Positions 35,836-43,866 of a DNA stretch of 64,000 nucleotides are shown here, in pieces. Position 1 is the stretch's first letter; every line of letters starts with the position of its first letter. The DNA lies in assembly GCA_963676865.2 (NCBI GenBank), contig CAXXSS010000001.1:868001-932000 (forward strand), in the 5' to 3' direction. The position numbers and the translations under genes were made by a program. Below the pieces are notes generated by a model. That model was not told the origin of the DNA, made no database searches, and was given only the letters and a program-made list of their open reading frames with translations. The DNA is from JAAYUD01 sp963676865. GTDB taxonomy: Bacteria > Bacteroidota > Bacteroidia > Bacteroidales > Bacteroidaceae.

Positions 35836-37992
35836 TTATTCATCTGTTTGTTTCGCTTCAAAATCTTTGATCAATTGAGTCTGTACATCACTCGGAACAA
35901 GCTCATAATTGGAGAACTTCATAGAGAAAGAAGCTCTACCACCCGTAAGCGAACTCAAAGCCGTAGAATATGAAGACATTTCTTTGAGAGGAATTTTGGC
36001 ACTTAGCTTTTCATAGCCTTTTTCACTATTCATTCCCATAATAACGGCACGACGTCCCTGCAAATCACTCATCACATCGCCCATTCTATCGGATGGAACA
36101 TAAACCTCCACATCGTATATCGGTTCCAATATCTTAGGTCCAGCGTTCTTGAATGCTTCGCTGAAAGCATTACGTCCGGCAAGCATAAAAGAAACTTCAT
36201 TGGAATCGACCGGATGCATCTTTCCGTCGTAAACAATTACTCTGACATCGCGAGCATAAGAGCCGGTCAAAGGACCTTGTTCCATACGAGCCATAATACC
36301 TTTCAATATAGCAGGCATAAAACGAGCATCGATAGCACCTCCCACGACACTGTTGATGAAAACTAATTTGCCGCCCCATTCCAAAGGTATCTCTTCAGTT
36401 CCTCTTAAGGTTATTTTGTACTCTTGCCCATTAAATTTATATGTCGTAGGTACAGGCACACCTTCCTTATATGGTTCTACAATAAGGTGTACTTCTCCAA
36501 ACTGTCCGGCACCTCCCGATTGTTTTTTATGACGATAATCAGCACGAGCAGCTTTCGTGATGGTTTCACGATAAGGGATACGGGGTTCTTCGAACTTGAT
36601 AGGTATATGTTCGTTATTCTCAAGACGCCATTTCAATGTCCGAAGGTGAAATTCTCCTTGGCCATGAACTAACGTTTGGCGCAATTCTTTAGATTGTTCG
36701 ACGGCCCATGTAGGATCTTCTTCACGCATCCGATTGACCAACGCCATCATTTTTTCCATATCTCCCGCATTGACGGGAAGAATTGCACGAGTATACTTAG
36801 AGTTTGGATATTTAATAAAATTAAATTTATAGTCGGAGTCTTTACCATTCAAAGTATTACCGGTCTTCACATCTTTAAGCTTCACCATAGCGCCGATATC
36901 ACCCGCTTGGAGTTCTTCAACCTTAAAACGATTGGCGCCTGCCACTACATACATTTGGGCGACACGCTCTTTCGAACCACGATCGGCATTGAGCAAATCA
37001 TCTCCTTCGTGCACCTTACCGCTCATCACCTTAAAGTAAGAGACTTCGCCGATATGAGGTTCCATGCTGGTTTTAAAGAAATAAAGCGATTCGGGTCCGT
37101 TTATATCGGGAACAACTTCTTTATCGTCGGTATTTTTGATCTTGGGCATTTCTGTCACAAAAGGGACTACATTTCCCAAGAACTCCATCAGACGACGCAC
37201 TCCCATATCACGCCCTGCACAAACGCAGAAGACAGGAAAGATTCCTCGAACAGCCAATCCTTTGCGAATACCTTCACGCATTTCATCTTCGGTCAATGTC
37301 TCTTGAGAGAAAAATTTATCCATCAGCGCTTCATCATTTTCTGCGGCAGCCTCAACCAATGCTTTATGCATTTCCATTGCTTTATCCATTTGGTCAGCCG
37401 GAATATCTTCTATATCAGGAGCGCCTCCCTCGGGTTTCCACGAGTATTTCTTCATCAGCAAAACATCGATCACAGCATTAAAATTAGGTCCCGTCGCTAC
37501 AGGATACTGAACAGGAATGACCTTGGGGCCATAAGCGTCTTTCAGTTGTGCCATGATGCTATCATAGTCACACTTATCATTATCAAGCTGATTTACTACA
37601 AAAATAACAGGTTTATTATATTTCTCGGTATAGCGAAAATGGTTCTGGGTACCTACTTCTACACCATATTGACCATTCAACAATAAAATTGCCGTATCAG
37701 TAACATTTAAGGCAGTCACTACCCCGCCAACGAAGTCATCCGATCCCGGACAATCAATAAAATTCAACTTCTTATTATTCCACTCCACATGATAAATAGT
37801 AGAGAACACCGAGTAACCGTATTCCTGCTCTACAGGGAAATAATCACTCACAGTGTTTTTTGCATCAATTGTACCACGACGTTTTATAATACCACCCTCG
37901 TAAAGCATAGCTTCAGCGAGGGTGGTTTTCCCAGCGCCCATATTTCCTAACAGGGCAATGTTTTTAATTTCACTTGTTTGGTATACTTTCAT
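35836..37992 (-). CDS. fusA2: EF-G paralogue (EF-G2-like), lacking the catalytic histidine of the GTPase site
   Basis: 718 residues with the full EF-G domain series: G domain (about 8-280), domain II, III, IV (DYRHKKQSGGAGQFGEVHL) and V. The P loop is GNMGAGKTT (16-24). Where EF-G has DTPGHVDF, this protein has DCPGSDDF (80-87), so the His needed for GTP hydrolysis is Ser84; the base-recognition motif NKxD is NQLD (134-137). This fits the EF-G2 group, for which the B. thetaiotaomicron protein has been reported to translocate without GTPase activity and to matter in carbon starvation and gut colonisation. Whether this protein shares that role is an inference. It stands as a single transcription unit between hemW (divergent) and rprX. 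Confidence 0.85.
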   Translation of the reverse strand: MKVYQTSEIKNIALLGNMGAGKTTLAEAMLYEGGIIKRRGTIDAKNTVSDYFPVEQEYGYSVFSTIYHVEWNNKKLNFIDCPGSDDFVGGVVTALNVTDTAILLLNGQYGVEVGTQNHFRYTEKYNKPVIFVVNQLDNDKCDYDSIMAQLKDAYGPKVIPVQYPVATGPNFNAVIDVLLMKKYSWKPEGGAPDIEDIPADQMDKAMEMHKALVEAAAENDEALMDKFFSQETLTEDEMREGIRKGLAVRGIFPVFCVCAGRDMGVRRLMEFLGNVVPFVTEMPKIKNTDDKEVVPDINGPESLYFFKTSMEPHIGEVSYFKVMSGKVHEGDDLLNADRGSKERVAQMYVVAGANRFKVEELQAGDIGAMVKLKDVKTGNTLNGKDSDYKFNFIKYPNSKYTRAILPVNAGDMEKMMALVNRMREEDPTWAVEQSKELRQTLVHGQGEFHLRTLKWRLENNEHIPIKFEEPRIPYRETITKAARADYRHKKQSGGAGQFGEVHLIVEPYKEGVPVPTTYKFNGQEYKITLRGTEEIPLEWGGKLVFINSVVGGAIDARFMPAILKGIMARMEQGPLTGSYARDVRVIVYDGKMHPVDSNEVSFMLAGRNAFSEAFKNAGPKILEPIYDVEVYVPSDRMGDVMSDLQGRRAVIMGMNSEKGYEKLSAKIPLKEMSSYSTALSSLTGGRASFSMKFSNYELVPSDVQTQLIKDFEAKQTDE

Positions 37993-38164
37993 GATATAAA
38001 TATTTAATGTGAATTATCAAATAACATGCTGTTTCTCTTAACGAGTCCGCAAAATAGAAATTTATATCTTTAAAAACAATTAAAAGCCAGTGTTACTAAA
38101 CAATGTTATACAACACAACTTCCCTTTATTTATAAAATAATCATTTAATGTCGCACTAAAATTG

Positions 38165-38172
38165 TAAATTTG
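38165..38172 (+). promoter_or_regulatory. -7 promoter element for hemW
   Basis: TAAATTTG matches TAnnTTTG and lies 20 nt before the ATG. The -33 region is degenerate. Confidence 0.45.
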
Positions 38173-38192
38173 CCATATAAAATAATCAAGAG

Positions 38193-39329
38193 ATGGCAGG
38201 CATTTATCTTCACATACCTTTTTGCGAATCTCGCTGCATCTATTGCAACTTCTATTCCACAACTCGATTTGACGATTGGAAAGATAGATACGTAGCTGCA
38301 CTGTGTCAGGAAATTCGCGCCCGAAAAGACTATCTCAAAGGAGAACCGATACGTACCATATATTTAGGCGGTGGGACTCCCTCCCAACTAAGTATTGCAC
38401 AGTTAAAAACTATCTTTGAGTGTATTGAAGAAAGCTACGACCTCAATCAATGCGAGGAAACGACACTTGAAGCCAATCCTGATGACCTTACTTTAGAATA
38501 TTTGTCGGGATTAAAACGCTTACCGATCAACCGCATCAGCATGGGAGTACAGACATTCGACAACCGAACACTCAGATTCCTGCGCCGTCGGCACGATGCC
38601 GAAGAAGCCGTCCATGCTATTGAAAGCTGTCGAAAAGTAGGGTTCGACAACTTCAGTATCGACCTAATATATGGCCTGCCAGAAGAGACACCCGAACGCT
38701 GGAAAAGTGACATTGCGCAGACCTTAGCATTAAGACCGCCACACATCAGCGCCTATTGTTTGAGCTACGAAACGGGGACTCCACTAGACAAGATGTTGAA
38801 AAAGCAGCAAATAAAAGAAGTCGATGAACAAAGCAGCTTATCGTACTACAACCTTTTGATGAAAGAATTGAGACAAGCAGGATATGAGCACTACGAAATA
38901 TCTAACTTTTGTTTGCCCGGTCAATACTCCCGGCACAACAGTTCTTATTGGAGAGGTATTCCTTATCTAGGATGCGGAGCTTCTGCCCATTCTTACAACG
39001 GCAATGAGAGAGATTGGAATACGGCAGACTTAAAACAATACATCACAGGCATAGAAGATGGAAACAGAATATTCGAATCGGAAATCCTAGATAGCACAAC
39101 AAAATATAACGAATCAATAATGACGGGACTACGCACATCTACAGGCGTAGACATGAATAAATTGAAAGAAACGTTAGGCGAGAAAGCCCACGACTATTGT
39201 CTCAAGATGGCAACACCCCATCTGAAAACGCATAAACTGGAATATGCAAATGGATACCTGCGGCTGACCTCAAACGGAATATTTGTTTCGGATGATATTA
39301 TCAGCGATCTATTTATCGTTTCTCTTTAG
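38193..39329 (+). CDS. hemW: Radical SAM protein HemW (coproporphyrinogen III oxidase-like)
   Basis: 378 residues. The radical SAM cluster motif C11-x3-C15-x2-C18 is in HIPFCESRCIYCNF. GGGTPSQL, ANPDDLT, NRISMGVQTFDNRTLRFLRRRH and the FSIDLIYGLPEET motif follow, and the C-terminal SNFCLPGQYSRHNSSYW motif matches HemW more than HemN. HemW proteins are thought to bind heme and work as heme chaperones rather than as coproporphyrinogen oxidases. It ends tail-to-tail with the Fur-family gene, overlapping it by 17 bp. Role in Bacteroides, many of which need external heme, is unclear. Confidence 0.88.
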   Translation: MAGIYLHIPFCESRCIYCNFYSTTRFDDWKDRYVAALCQEIRARKDYLKGEPIRTIYLGGGTPSQLSIAQLKTIFECIEESYDLNQCEETTLEANPDDLTLEYLSGLKRLPINRISMGVQTFDNRTLRFLRRRHDAEEAVHAIESCRKVGFDNFSIDLIYGLPEETPERWKSDIAQTLALRPPHISAYCLSYETGTPLDKMLKKQQIKEVDEQSSLSYYNLLMKELRQAGYEHYEISNFCLPGQYSRHNSSYWRGIPYLGCGASAHSYNGNERDWNTADLKQYITGIEDGNRIFESEILDSTTKYNESIMTGLRTSTGVDMNKLKETLGEKAHDYCLKMATPHLKTHKLEYANGYLRLTSNGIFVSDDIISDLFIVSL

Positions 39330-39756
39330 CAGCACACTCTGCACAAAGTCCCTTCATCACATAGTTAATACTATCAAGCGTAAAACCGTTTGGAACTTTC
39401 ACAATGGGAACAGGTTCATTCTCTATACAAAAAGTACGATGACACCGCTCGCAATAGAAATGAGTATGCTGGTCGGCTACCGAGCAAGTACAATGATCAT
39501 CGCATACACCGTATTTCAGCGACCCGCTTCCATCGTCAACACTGTGTATCAACCGATGGAGTAAAAACAAATTGATAGCACGAGAAATTGAAGACTTATC
39601 GACCGTATTATCCAACAGATTTTCCAGATCAAGAAGAGAAACAGTGCGCTCCGCCTCCATCATAGCGCGAAGCACCAAAAGTCTGATAGCAGTAGGTTTG
39701 ATATACCGCAAAGACAATTTCTCCAAACATTCTTTATTAACATCTTCCATTTTCAT
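39313..39756 (-). CDS. Fur-family metal-responsive transcriptional regulator
   Basis: 147 residues when started at MKMEDVNKECLEKL (39754-39756); an upstream start would add 18 hydrophobic residues unlike the family. The N-terminal winged helix (about 5-85) has KPTAIRLLVLRAMMEAERTVSLLDLENLL, and the dimerisation part has HTHFYCERCHRTFC and LCAECA, giving the usual structural zinc cysteines. Fur, Zur, PerR and Mur are not easily told apart, so no symbol is given. The 3' end overlaps hemW by 17 bp in convergent orientation. A -7 element is found about 100 nt upstream. Confidence 0.82.
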   Translation of the reverse strand: MKMEDVNKECLEKLSLRYIKPTAIRLLVLRAMMEAERTVSLLDLENLLDNTVDKSSISRAINLFLLHRLIHSVDDGSGSLKYGVCDDHCTCSVADQHTHFYCERCHRTFCIENEPVPIVKVPNGFTLDSINYVMKGLCAECAAKEKR

Positions 39757-39810
39757 ATCAGTTGTATGTTTGCATCGAAAAAGCCATATTAGACATAATA
39801 TAAGCACCAC

Positions 39811-40145
39811 TTAGTGCCAATGCACAAACATTATAACATCTAAATCACCCACAAAGATAATTTGAATATCACCATTCTGTTGTGGTTTCGCAACATTTTT
39901 GATATTACCATCAGAAAATGAATAAAAACAAAGCATCCCTTCTTCCTAAGACAGACAAATTAGACAAGAATTCAAATACTATTTCTTAAAAAAAACCTAC
40001 CACCTTTTGTAATATCAAATTATTTATTTAATTTTGAAAATTATTGACGAATCTACTTCCATTCTGTACGAACAAAATATTCTTATGAGATTTCAGATCT
40101 CTTGGACAGAACTTTATTTTTAAATTACACTTAAATATTATTGTC
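39811..40145. other. 335-bp gap between the Fur-family gene and a secreted protein gene
   Basis: It carries the likely promoter of the Fur-family gene on the minus side (TATCTTTG at 39852-39859, exact -7 match, weak -33). On the plus side I see no consensus promoter, only AT-rich sequence before the ATG at 40146. No RNA gene or terminator is evident. Confidence 0.42.
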
Positions 40146-40856
40146 ATGAAACGTTCATTACTATTACTTATTCCTTTAATCACATCATCAGCATTTGCAA
40201 CCGACAAAGACGTATCAAAAGGCATTACTGCTGAAAGTTCGACAACAAACATCATTCAAAAAGCTCTTTGCATGTCTGCAACAAGAGTAGAAACGAGCGA
40301 CTACAACCAATTCGTTTACAGTTCTACTACAAACAAGGCAAATTACAACAGAGACCGCAGCTATGTGGATGCGTCTATTATAGAACATTTAAAGGCCTTT
40401 TTATCCATAAAAGAGAATGCAGATTCGGTGCAACGGTTTGTAGACACACACCGCTTAACTAGAAAAGAAAAGATTGCAGTCCGGAACAAAATAAAAACGA
40501 TCAAAATACCAAACAATATTAGATATCGTTTTAATTCTTTATTTTCCTATTGGGAACATTTCATCAATACAGACTCCAGAATAACTTACAGTAGCAATTT
40601 GGGAGACAGAAAACAGTCTGAATATTACTCACAGCTACTACAAATGGGCAAAGAGATATTGCCTTTGGTTGTTGAGAAGATGCTCGACGAAAAGTATTTC
40701 TATGCCATAATATTGTATGATGATTTGCAAAACAATGATCCTCGGCTATGTTACAAAGCTGGAGACAAGACAACTGTTGGAGTCATAGTCGGTGAGCAGA
40801 CTCGAGCAGCAAGGAGTGTATTAAAGTGGTATCACAATGCATCCGAATCTAAATAA
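40146..40856 (+). CDS. Secreted protein of unknown function
   Basis: 236 residues with a clear signal peptide (MKRSLLLLIPLITSSAFA, cleavage near residue 18-19), so exported. The mature part is hydrophilic, has no membrane helix, and only two cysteines. The C-terminal part (YYSQLLQMGKEILPLVVEKMLDEKYFYAIILYDDLQNNDPRLCYKAG... VLKWYH) resembles in pattern a short helical motif common in small bacterial proteins of unknown role, where a glycine-proline helix pair is followed by a W-x-Y/W tail. I do not recognise a named family. It stands alone, followed directly by the dispersed repeat element. Confidence 0.6.
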   Translation: MKRSLLLLIPLITSSAFATDKDVSKGITAESSTTNIIQKALCMSATRVETSDYNQFVYSSTTNKANYNRDRSYVDASIIEHLKAFLSIKENADSVQRFVDTHRLTRKEKIAVRNKIKTIKIPNNIRYRFNSLFSYWEHFINTDSRITYSSNLGDRKQSEYYSQLLQMGKEILPLVVEKMLDEKYFYAIILYDDLQNNDPRLCYKAGDKTTVGVIVGEQTRAARSVLKWYHNASESK

Positions 40857-40957
40857 AAAACAAAAACGCGCAATAAACGACAGTCCCTTTAAATCTTAAG
40901 AAATGAAAACAGACATAAGGACGATGTAAATAGATAAAACAAACGGTAAAGCCGCCG

Positions 40958-41045
40958 TTGTCATATGTTAGTTTTTTCGGTGACGTCCTTAAGTTTTTCA
41001 AAAAACGTATGGACGTCAACAAATTTAGGTCCATATGTGGTTTTT
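40958..41045 (+). repeat. Dispersed repeat, left module, copy 1
   Basis: It aligns over about 88 bp with 61203-61290 (near identical) and with 21321-21408 on the opposite strand. Shared blocks are GTTAGTTTTTTCGGTGACGT and CCTTAAGTTTTTC. The minus strand keeps the peptide LNLLTSIRFLKNLRTSPKKL in copies 1 and 2. Confidence 0.88.
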
Positions 41046-41465
41046 GGGTGATAAGAGTTCATTGGTAAGTAGGGAATATGCATCAAATTCTATCTTCATA
41101 TTATCCTTTGCCACCTCCGTATGACACCATACGGCACTGCCTCACAGTAGGTTAACGATGCACCGTATACAACGCCAGCGAAAAGAGGTCCGAAAATCGC
41201 GCCAAGAGCATATTGTAGACACGTTATTTTCGGCGGACCTCTGCTTAGAACGAGTCTAAATGATAGTCTACAGATAGCTGAGGAGCTTTTTTGCACATAG
41301 GCGAGTGTGTTCCATCTATTCAGTATCTCATGTCACTTAGTCTTCTGTTTTTTACTGATGAGCCCGAGACGCACATCCTCATCGACGCAAGATTGCATTG
41401 ATCTAAAGTAGCGATGTTGATGCTGTTTTCAGAACGTTTTAGAAGTGAATATTCGTCGACATTCT

Positions 41466-41770
41466 AATACTATTTTAACCACACCGAAGTGGCACTTATT
41501 GATTCACGGAATTGAACTTGAGCTTCCGAAAAATGATAAGGACAAACATAAAAATTCATAAGGACAAAAATAAAAGTTTCTCCTTACAAACTTTTATTTT
41601 TGTCCTTATGAATTTCTCACTGTATATCAATGCGTTGCGCACTTCATCTTTATATTTTGTCTTAATCCGATTTACATTTGAGCAGTAAGCACATAACAAA
41701 AATAGTGCTCTAAAAGGCCTTGTTACACCTCCTTGGATAAGAAAGTATCAGAATAACTAAGGATGTTCAC
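41466..41770 (+). repeat. Dispersed repeat, right module, copy 1
   Basis: About 305 bp that align with 61551-61852. The shared blocks include ACTATTTTAACCACACCGAA and GATAAGAAAGTATCAGAATA; the identity outside the hairpin is only moderate. The module contains the perfect hairpin at 41552-41615 and, on the minus strand, a 52-codon frame that is also open in copy 2. Confidence 0.82.
41552..41615. repeat. Perfect 28-bp inverted repeat with 8-nt loop
   Basis: The arms 41552-41579 and 41588-41615 are exactly complementary (the left arm starts AAATTCATAAGGACAAAAAT). The same arms, base for base, occur at 61635-61698 with a different loop. Boxes AAGGAC, AAGGAC, CCTTAC and CCTTAT start at 41538, 41560, 41582 and 41604, exactly 22 bp apart. 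Confidence 0.92.
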
Positions 41771-41921
41771 TTCCTGAAACAGACAAAAAGGCTAATTGAC
41801 AACAACATGATGTATGACAGATAGCTTCTAGGTCAATGGCTGTATGCATAGCAATGCTTTAAAGTTCAATAATGCCTGAGAAATAAATCATAAACAATTC
41901 TCACCAGTTCACTATTATTAT

Positions 41922-41965
41922 AAAAAAAAGAAACAGAAGGGAAAAATAGTCTCCCTACTGTTTCT
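41922..41965 (-). terminator. Intrinsic terminator of the methylmalonyl-CoA decarboxylase operon
   Basis: On the minus strand AGAAACAGTAGGGA pairs with TCCCTTCTGTTTCT (one mismatch), followed by eight T. It lies 24 nt after the oadB stop. Confidence 0.88.
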
Positions 41966-41988
41966 ATTTGATTGAATATGTTAGCTTT

Positions 41989-43155
41989 CTAACCTAAGAA
42001 ACCGAGCAACACACCTGCCGCAACAGCAGATCCGATAACACCGGCCACATTAGGCCCCATAGCATGCATCAAAAGATAATTTGTCGGATCATACTCAAGT
42101 CCCAAATTCTGGGATATTCGTGCCGACATAGGTACGGCCGAGACACCGGCGTTTCCGATAAGTGGATTCATCTTATTGCCCGTCTTAAGAAACAAGTTGA
42201 AGAACTTAACAAAGAGTACACCCGATGCCGTTGCAATGATAAAGGCGCAGAATCCCAAGAAGAAGACACCCAGCGTACTGGCAGTCAGAAATTCCGAGGC
42301 TTGCGTAGACGCGCCTACCGTCATACCTAAAAGTATCGTAATCACATCGGTCATAGGACCGGCAGCTGTATCTGCCAACCGACGAGTACATCCACTCTCC
42401 TTCAACAAATTGCCAAAAAAAAGCATACCAAGCAACGGTAAACCGGATGGGACAACAAAGCACGTGAGCAATAATCCTATAATCGGGAATAGTACCTTTT
42501 CGGTATGCGACACTTGTCGAGCAGGCCTCATGCGTATGAGACGTTCTTTCTTTGTCGTAAAGAGCCGCATAACAGGTGGCTGAATAAGCGGCACACACGC
42601 CATATACGAATAAGCCGAGACGGCAATGGCTCCTAACAAATTGGGCGATAGTTTTGATGACAGAAAGATAGCGGTAGGTCCGTCGGCACCACCGATGATG
42701 GCAATACCCGCAGCTTGGTTGGGTTCAAAACCAATGAGCAGAGCAATAATATAGGCTCCGAATATTCCAAACTGCGCGGCAGCCCCCACCAAAATCAATT
42801 TGGGGTTTGATATCAGTGCCGAAAAGTCTGTCATAGCACCAATACCCAAAAAGATAAGTGGAGGATACCATCCTTCTCTCACACCTTGATATAAGGTATT
42901 CAACACAGATCCCTGTTCATAAATGCCTATTTCGAGCCCTGCATCTGCTTTAAAAGGAATATTACCGATAAGAATACCAAATCCGATCGGTATCAACAAT
43001 AATGGTTCAAAGTCCTTCTTAATGGCAAGATACAAGAAGATCAAGCCCACAGCAATCATTACAAAATGCTCATAAGTAGCATTTGCAAAGCCTGTGAATA
43101 GCCAAAAGTCTTTCAGGTTATCGGCAATAAATGAAAAGAAACCAGCATCGCCCAT
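41989..43155 (-). CDS. oadB: Sodium ion-translocating decarboxylase beta subunit
   Basis: 388 residues, very hydrophobic, with about nine or more membrane segments. The signature GGADGPTAIF (155-164) contains the Asp used for sodium and proton handling in this family. The subunit decarboxylates the carboxybiotin carrier and uses the energy to pump sodium out. Length is typical. Its operon also encodes the carboxyltransferase (mmdA), biotin carrier, OadG-like protein and epimerase, so the natural substrate is methylmalonyl-CoA, as in the succinate-to-propionate route of Bacteroides. It lies 3 nt after the biotin carrier gene. The symbol follows family use; mmdB would be equally apt. Confidence 0.92.
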   Translation of the reverse strand: MGDAGFFSFIADNLKDFWLFTGFANATYEHFVMIAVGLIFLYLAIKKDFEPLLLIPIGFGILIGNIPFKADAGLEIGIYEQGSVLNTLYQGVREGWYPPLIFLGIGAMTDFSALISNPKLILVGAAAQFGIFGAYIIALLIGFEPNQAAGIAIIGGADGPTAIFLSSKLSPNLLGAIAVSAYSYMACVPLIQPPVMRLFTTKKERLIRMRPARQVSHTEKVLFPIIGLLLTCFVVPSGLPLLGMLFFGNLLKESGCTRRLADTAAGPMTDVITILLGMTVGASTQASEFLTASTLGVFFLGFCAFIIATASGVLFVKFFNLFLKTGNKMNPLIGNAGVSAVPMSARISQNLGLEYDPTNYLLMHAMGPNVAGVIGSAVAAGVLLGFLG

Positions 43156-43158
43156 TAC

Positions 43159-43608
43159 CTATCCAATTAAAACAAGATCAGTACCCTCAAGAACAGAATC
43201 ACCCTTGTTGACTTTGATAGCCGTTACAGTGCCTTCTTTGTCTGCATTGATATTATTTTCCATCTTCATAGCCTCGAGTATAACGACTGTTTGTCCCACT
43301 TTCACAACATCGCCAACAGCTACTTTAATATCTTTAATCACTCCAGGGAGTGGAGACTTAATGCCTTTTCCTTTTGCCGAAGCAGCGGGAGCAGCAGGGG
43401 CAGCCACTTGTTGAACCGGAGCTGCGGAAGCAGCCGGAGCCTCTACAGGAGCCGCAGACATTTTGGGCATAGCAGGAGCGACCACGTTATTGTCAAGTTC
43501 TACTTCGTACGGTGTGCCATTAACCTCTACATGAGCGATTTTATCTTCTACATCTTTGATGGTTACATTATAGAGGTTACCATTAATTTTATACTTATAC
43601 TGTTTCAT
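43159..43608 (-). CDS. Biotin carrier subunit of the decarboxylase
   Basis: 149 residues. A short N-terminal domain (1-45) is followed by an Ala/Pro-rich flexible linker (about 50-78, VEAPAASAAPVQQVAAPAAP) and a biotinyl/lipoyl domain (about 80-149) with the biotinylation site EAMKMEN, Lys115. The linker lets the biotin arm swing between the carboxyltransferase MmdA and the membrane subunit OadB. The arrangement matches the gamma/delta carrier of methylmalonyl-CoA and oxaloacetate decarboxylases. The gene lies 3 nt upstream of oadB and 24 nt after the small protein gene. Confidence 0.93.
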   Translation of the reverse strand: MKQYKYKINGNLYNVTIKDVEDKIAHVEVNGTPYEVELDNNVVAPAMPKMSAAPVEAPAASAAPVQQVAAPAAPAASAKGKGIKSPLPGVIKDIKVAVGDVVKVGQTVVILEAMKMENNINADKEGTVTAIKVNKGDSVLEGTDLVLIG

Positions 43609-43632
43609 CTTTTTTGTTTTGTTAATTGAATA

Positions 43633-43839
43633 TTACCGTTTAGGAGCATGACGGAGAGTAAGTACTTTAGATCCCCAAGGCTGACTATGCTGTTTGGATG
43701 TATCCATCGTCAACACGCAAGCCTCAGCATCGTGAATATTACTCTCATCATATTCGTAAAGAGCCATACCGATTGCAGCATAAATACTGTCGACAGCAGT
43801 AAACCTCTTTTCGTCCGAATTTAAATGATTCTTTTCCAT
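43633..43839 (-). CDS. Small soluble protein paralogous to the C-terminal module of the OadG-like subunit
   Basis: 68 residues, no signal or membrane helix. The segment IYAAIGMALYEYDESNIHDAEACVLTM and the ending SKVLTLRHAPKR align with residues 268-319 of the next gene upstream in the operon (YYAAIAMALHEYQNNIHDVEETLLTI and SKIYTLRHAPKR). It is therefore a free copy of that module, probably an accessory subunit that docks to the decarboxylase complex. No wider family name is known to me. Spacing to both neighbours is 24-27 nt, so it is in the same operon. Confidence 0.72.
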   Translation of the reverse strand: MEKNHLNSDEKRFTAVDSIYAAIGMALYEYDESNIHDAEACVLTMDTSKQHSQPWGSKVLTLRHAPKR

Positions 43840-43866
43840 TATTTGTTTATTCTTTGTTTATACGAT

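Larger units (their letters stand above)
40857..41988. other. 1.1-kb non-coding region holding repeat element copy 1
   Basis: No gene is supported. The region contains a left conserved module (40958-41045), a middle part of about 420 bp with no counterpart elsewhere in this window (it includes an inverted pair AGAGGTCCG/CGGACCTCT near 41180-41245), a right conserved module (41466-41770) with a large hairpin, and the terminator of the oadB operon at its end. Confidence 0.7.

Noticed and set aside
36676..37686. 336-codon plus-strand open frame within the EF-G2-like gene
   Set aside because: Antisense shadow of a confident coding region; composition is rich in His, Ile and Phe as expected from reverse reading.
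39757..39810. Longer N-terminus for the Fur-family regulator
   Set aside because: The extra 18 residues are hydrophobic and unlike Fur proteins; MKMEDVNKECLEKL fits the family better.
41096..41296. 66-codon minus-strand frame in the middle of repeat element copy 1
   Set aside because: No counterpart in copy 2, no family and no promoter; it overlaps an inverted pair that explains part of its composition.
40958..41770. Repeat element as an insertion sequence
   Set aside because: No transposase frame, no terminal inverted repeats at the borders and no target duplication could be seen.
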